A stretch of 5,262 nucleotides of DNA. Source: an uncultured Collinsella sp. Its GTDB lineage: Bacteria; Actinomycetota; Coriobacteriia; Coriobacteriales; Coriobacteriaceae. The notes beneath the pieces were generated by a model, which ran no database searches, was not told where the DNA came from, and was given only the letters and a program-made list of their open reading frames with translations. The stretch covers positions 1-5,262 of the forward strand of contig CAJJZO010000139.1 in NCBI GenBank assembly GCA_905197585.1, in the 5' to 3' direction. Position 1 is the stretch's first letter; each line of letters begins with the position of its first letter. The translations under genes and the position numbers were made by a program. Below are positions 5,171 through 5,262 of this stretch, piece by piece.

Positions 5171-5262
5171 GGTCGACGCTGCAAACCCGCCAGAGCGGCA
5201 ATCTGCCTTTCAACTTCGGCGGCATGACCAGAAGGTCAATGCCGCCTTGTTTCAAGGCACCT
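5171..5262. repeat. Cluster of inverted repeats downstream of queA, possible dispersed repeat element
   Basis: No convincing gene is seen here. The stretch holds several stem-loops in a row: CCGC-CAGA-GCGG (5187-5198); GGCA-ATC-TGCC (5197-5207); a long imperfect stem GGCGGCATGACC with GGTCAATGCCGCC (5218-5246, one bulged A, loop AGAA); and GCCTTG-TTT-CAAGGC (5244-5258), which shares three bases with the previous one. Both strands stay open in one frame, including a 35-codon minus-strand frame ending in TAA at 5154-5156. With the palindrome just before it, this resembles a non-coding repeat unit or structured RNA. It could also be the tail of a convergent gene; the window ends before this can be settled. 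Confidence 0.4.

Noticed and set aside
4054..5184. A 376-codon open frame on the minus strand
   Set aside because: It is the antisense shadow of queA. The plus strand encodes a clear, full QueA, and the product of this frame shows no family motif.
1..5262. CRISPR array, transposase, integrase, tRNA, rRNA or toxin-antitoxin genes
   Set aside because: No regularly spaced direct repeats, no mobile-element proteins, no cloverleaf-like sequence and no small paired genes are seen on either strand.

Overview
The window is GC-rich bacterial DNA with tightly packed genes. The base composition, the alanine-, arginine- and glycine-rich proteins, the pairing of queH with queA and the character of the class I tRNA ligase suggest an actinobacterium of the Coriobacteriia, with a Collinsella-like gut organism as the best guess. 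This placement is inferred from style; no marker gene proves it.

Layout. Two genes point left (minus strand). The first is the N-terminal part of a NOL1/NOP2/Sun (RsmB/RsmF-type) RNA cytosine-5 methyltransferase that runs off the left edge (1-365). Upstream of it is a complete, divergent methionyl-tRNA-synthetase-family class I tRNA ligase (425-2575). A divergent promoter region of about 130 bp (2576-2707) separates these from three rightward genes: a four-helix membrane protein with a zincin HExxH motif of the DUF3267 type (2708-3274), epoxyqueuosine reductase queH (3285-3860), and queA, the S-adenosylmethionine:tRNA ribosyltransferase-isomerase (3925-5142). The last 120 bp hold a perfect 13-bp-stem palindrome followed by a cluster of further inverted repeats. 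I find no convincing complete gene there.

How the genes work together. Four of the five genes concern RNA or translation. QueA adds the epoxycyclopentanediol group to preQ1 at tRNA position 34, giving epoxyqueuosine, and QueH reduces that to queuosine, so the last two steps of the pathway lie side by side. The leftward pair is probably one transcript joining a tRNA ligase to an RNA m5C methyltransferase. The membrane protease-like gene is 10 bp from queH and probably cotranscribed with it, but the sequence shows no functional link to queuosine.

Most unusual points: (1) the MetRS-family protein departs from the canonical enzyme at several functional sites: KASSS in place of KMSKS, Tyr where the E. 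coli enzyme has His301, a C-C-C-H zinc knuckle, two insertions and a proline run after the signature loop; (2) the inverted-repeat cluster after queA looks like a dispersed repeat element. I do not see a CRISPR array, transposase, tRNA, rRNA or toxin-antitoxin pair, and I do not claim a new defence or mobile system.
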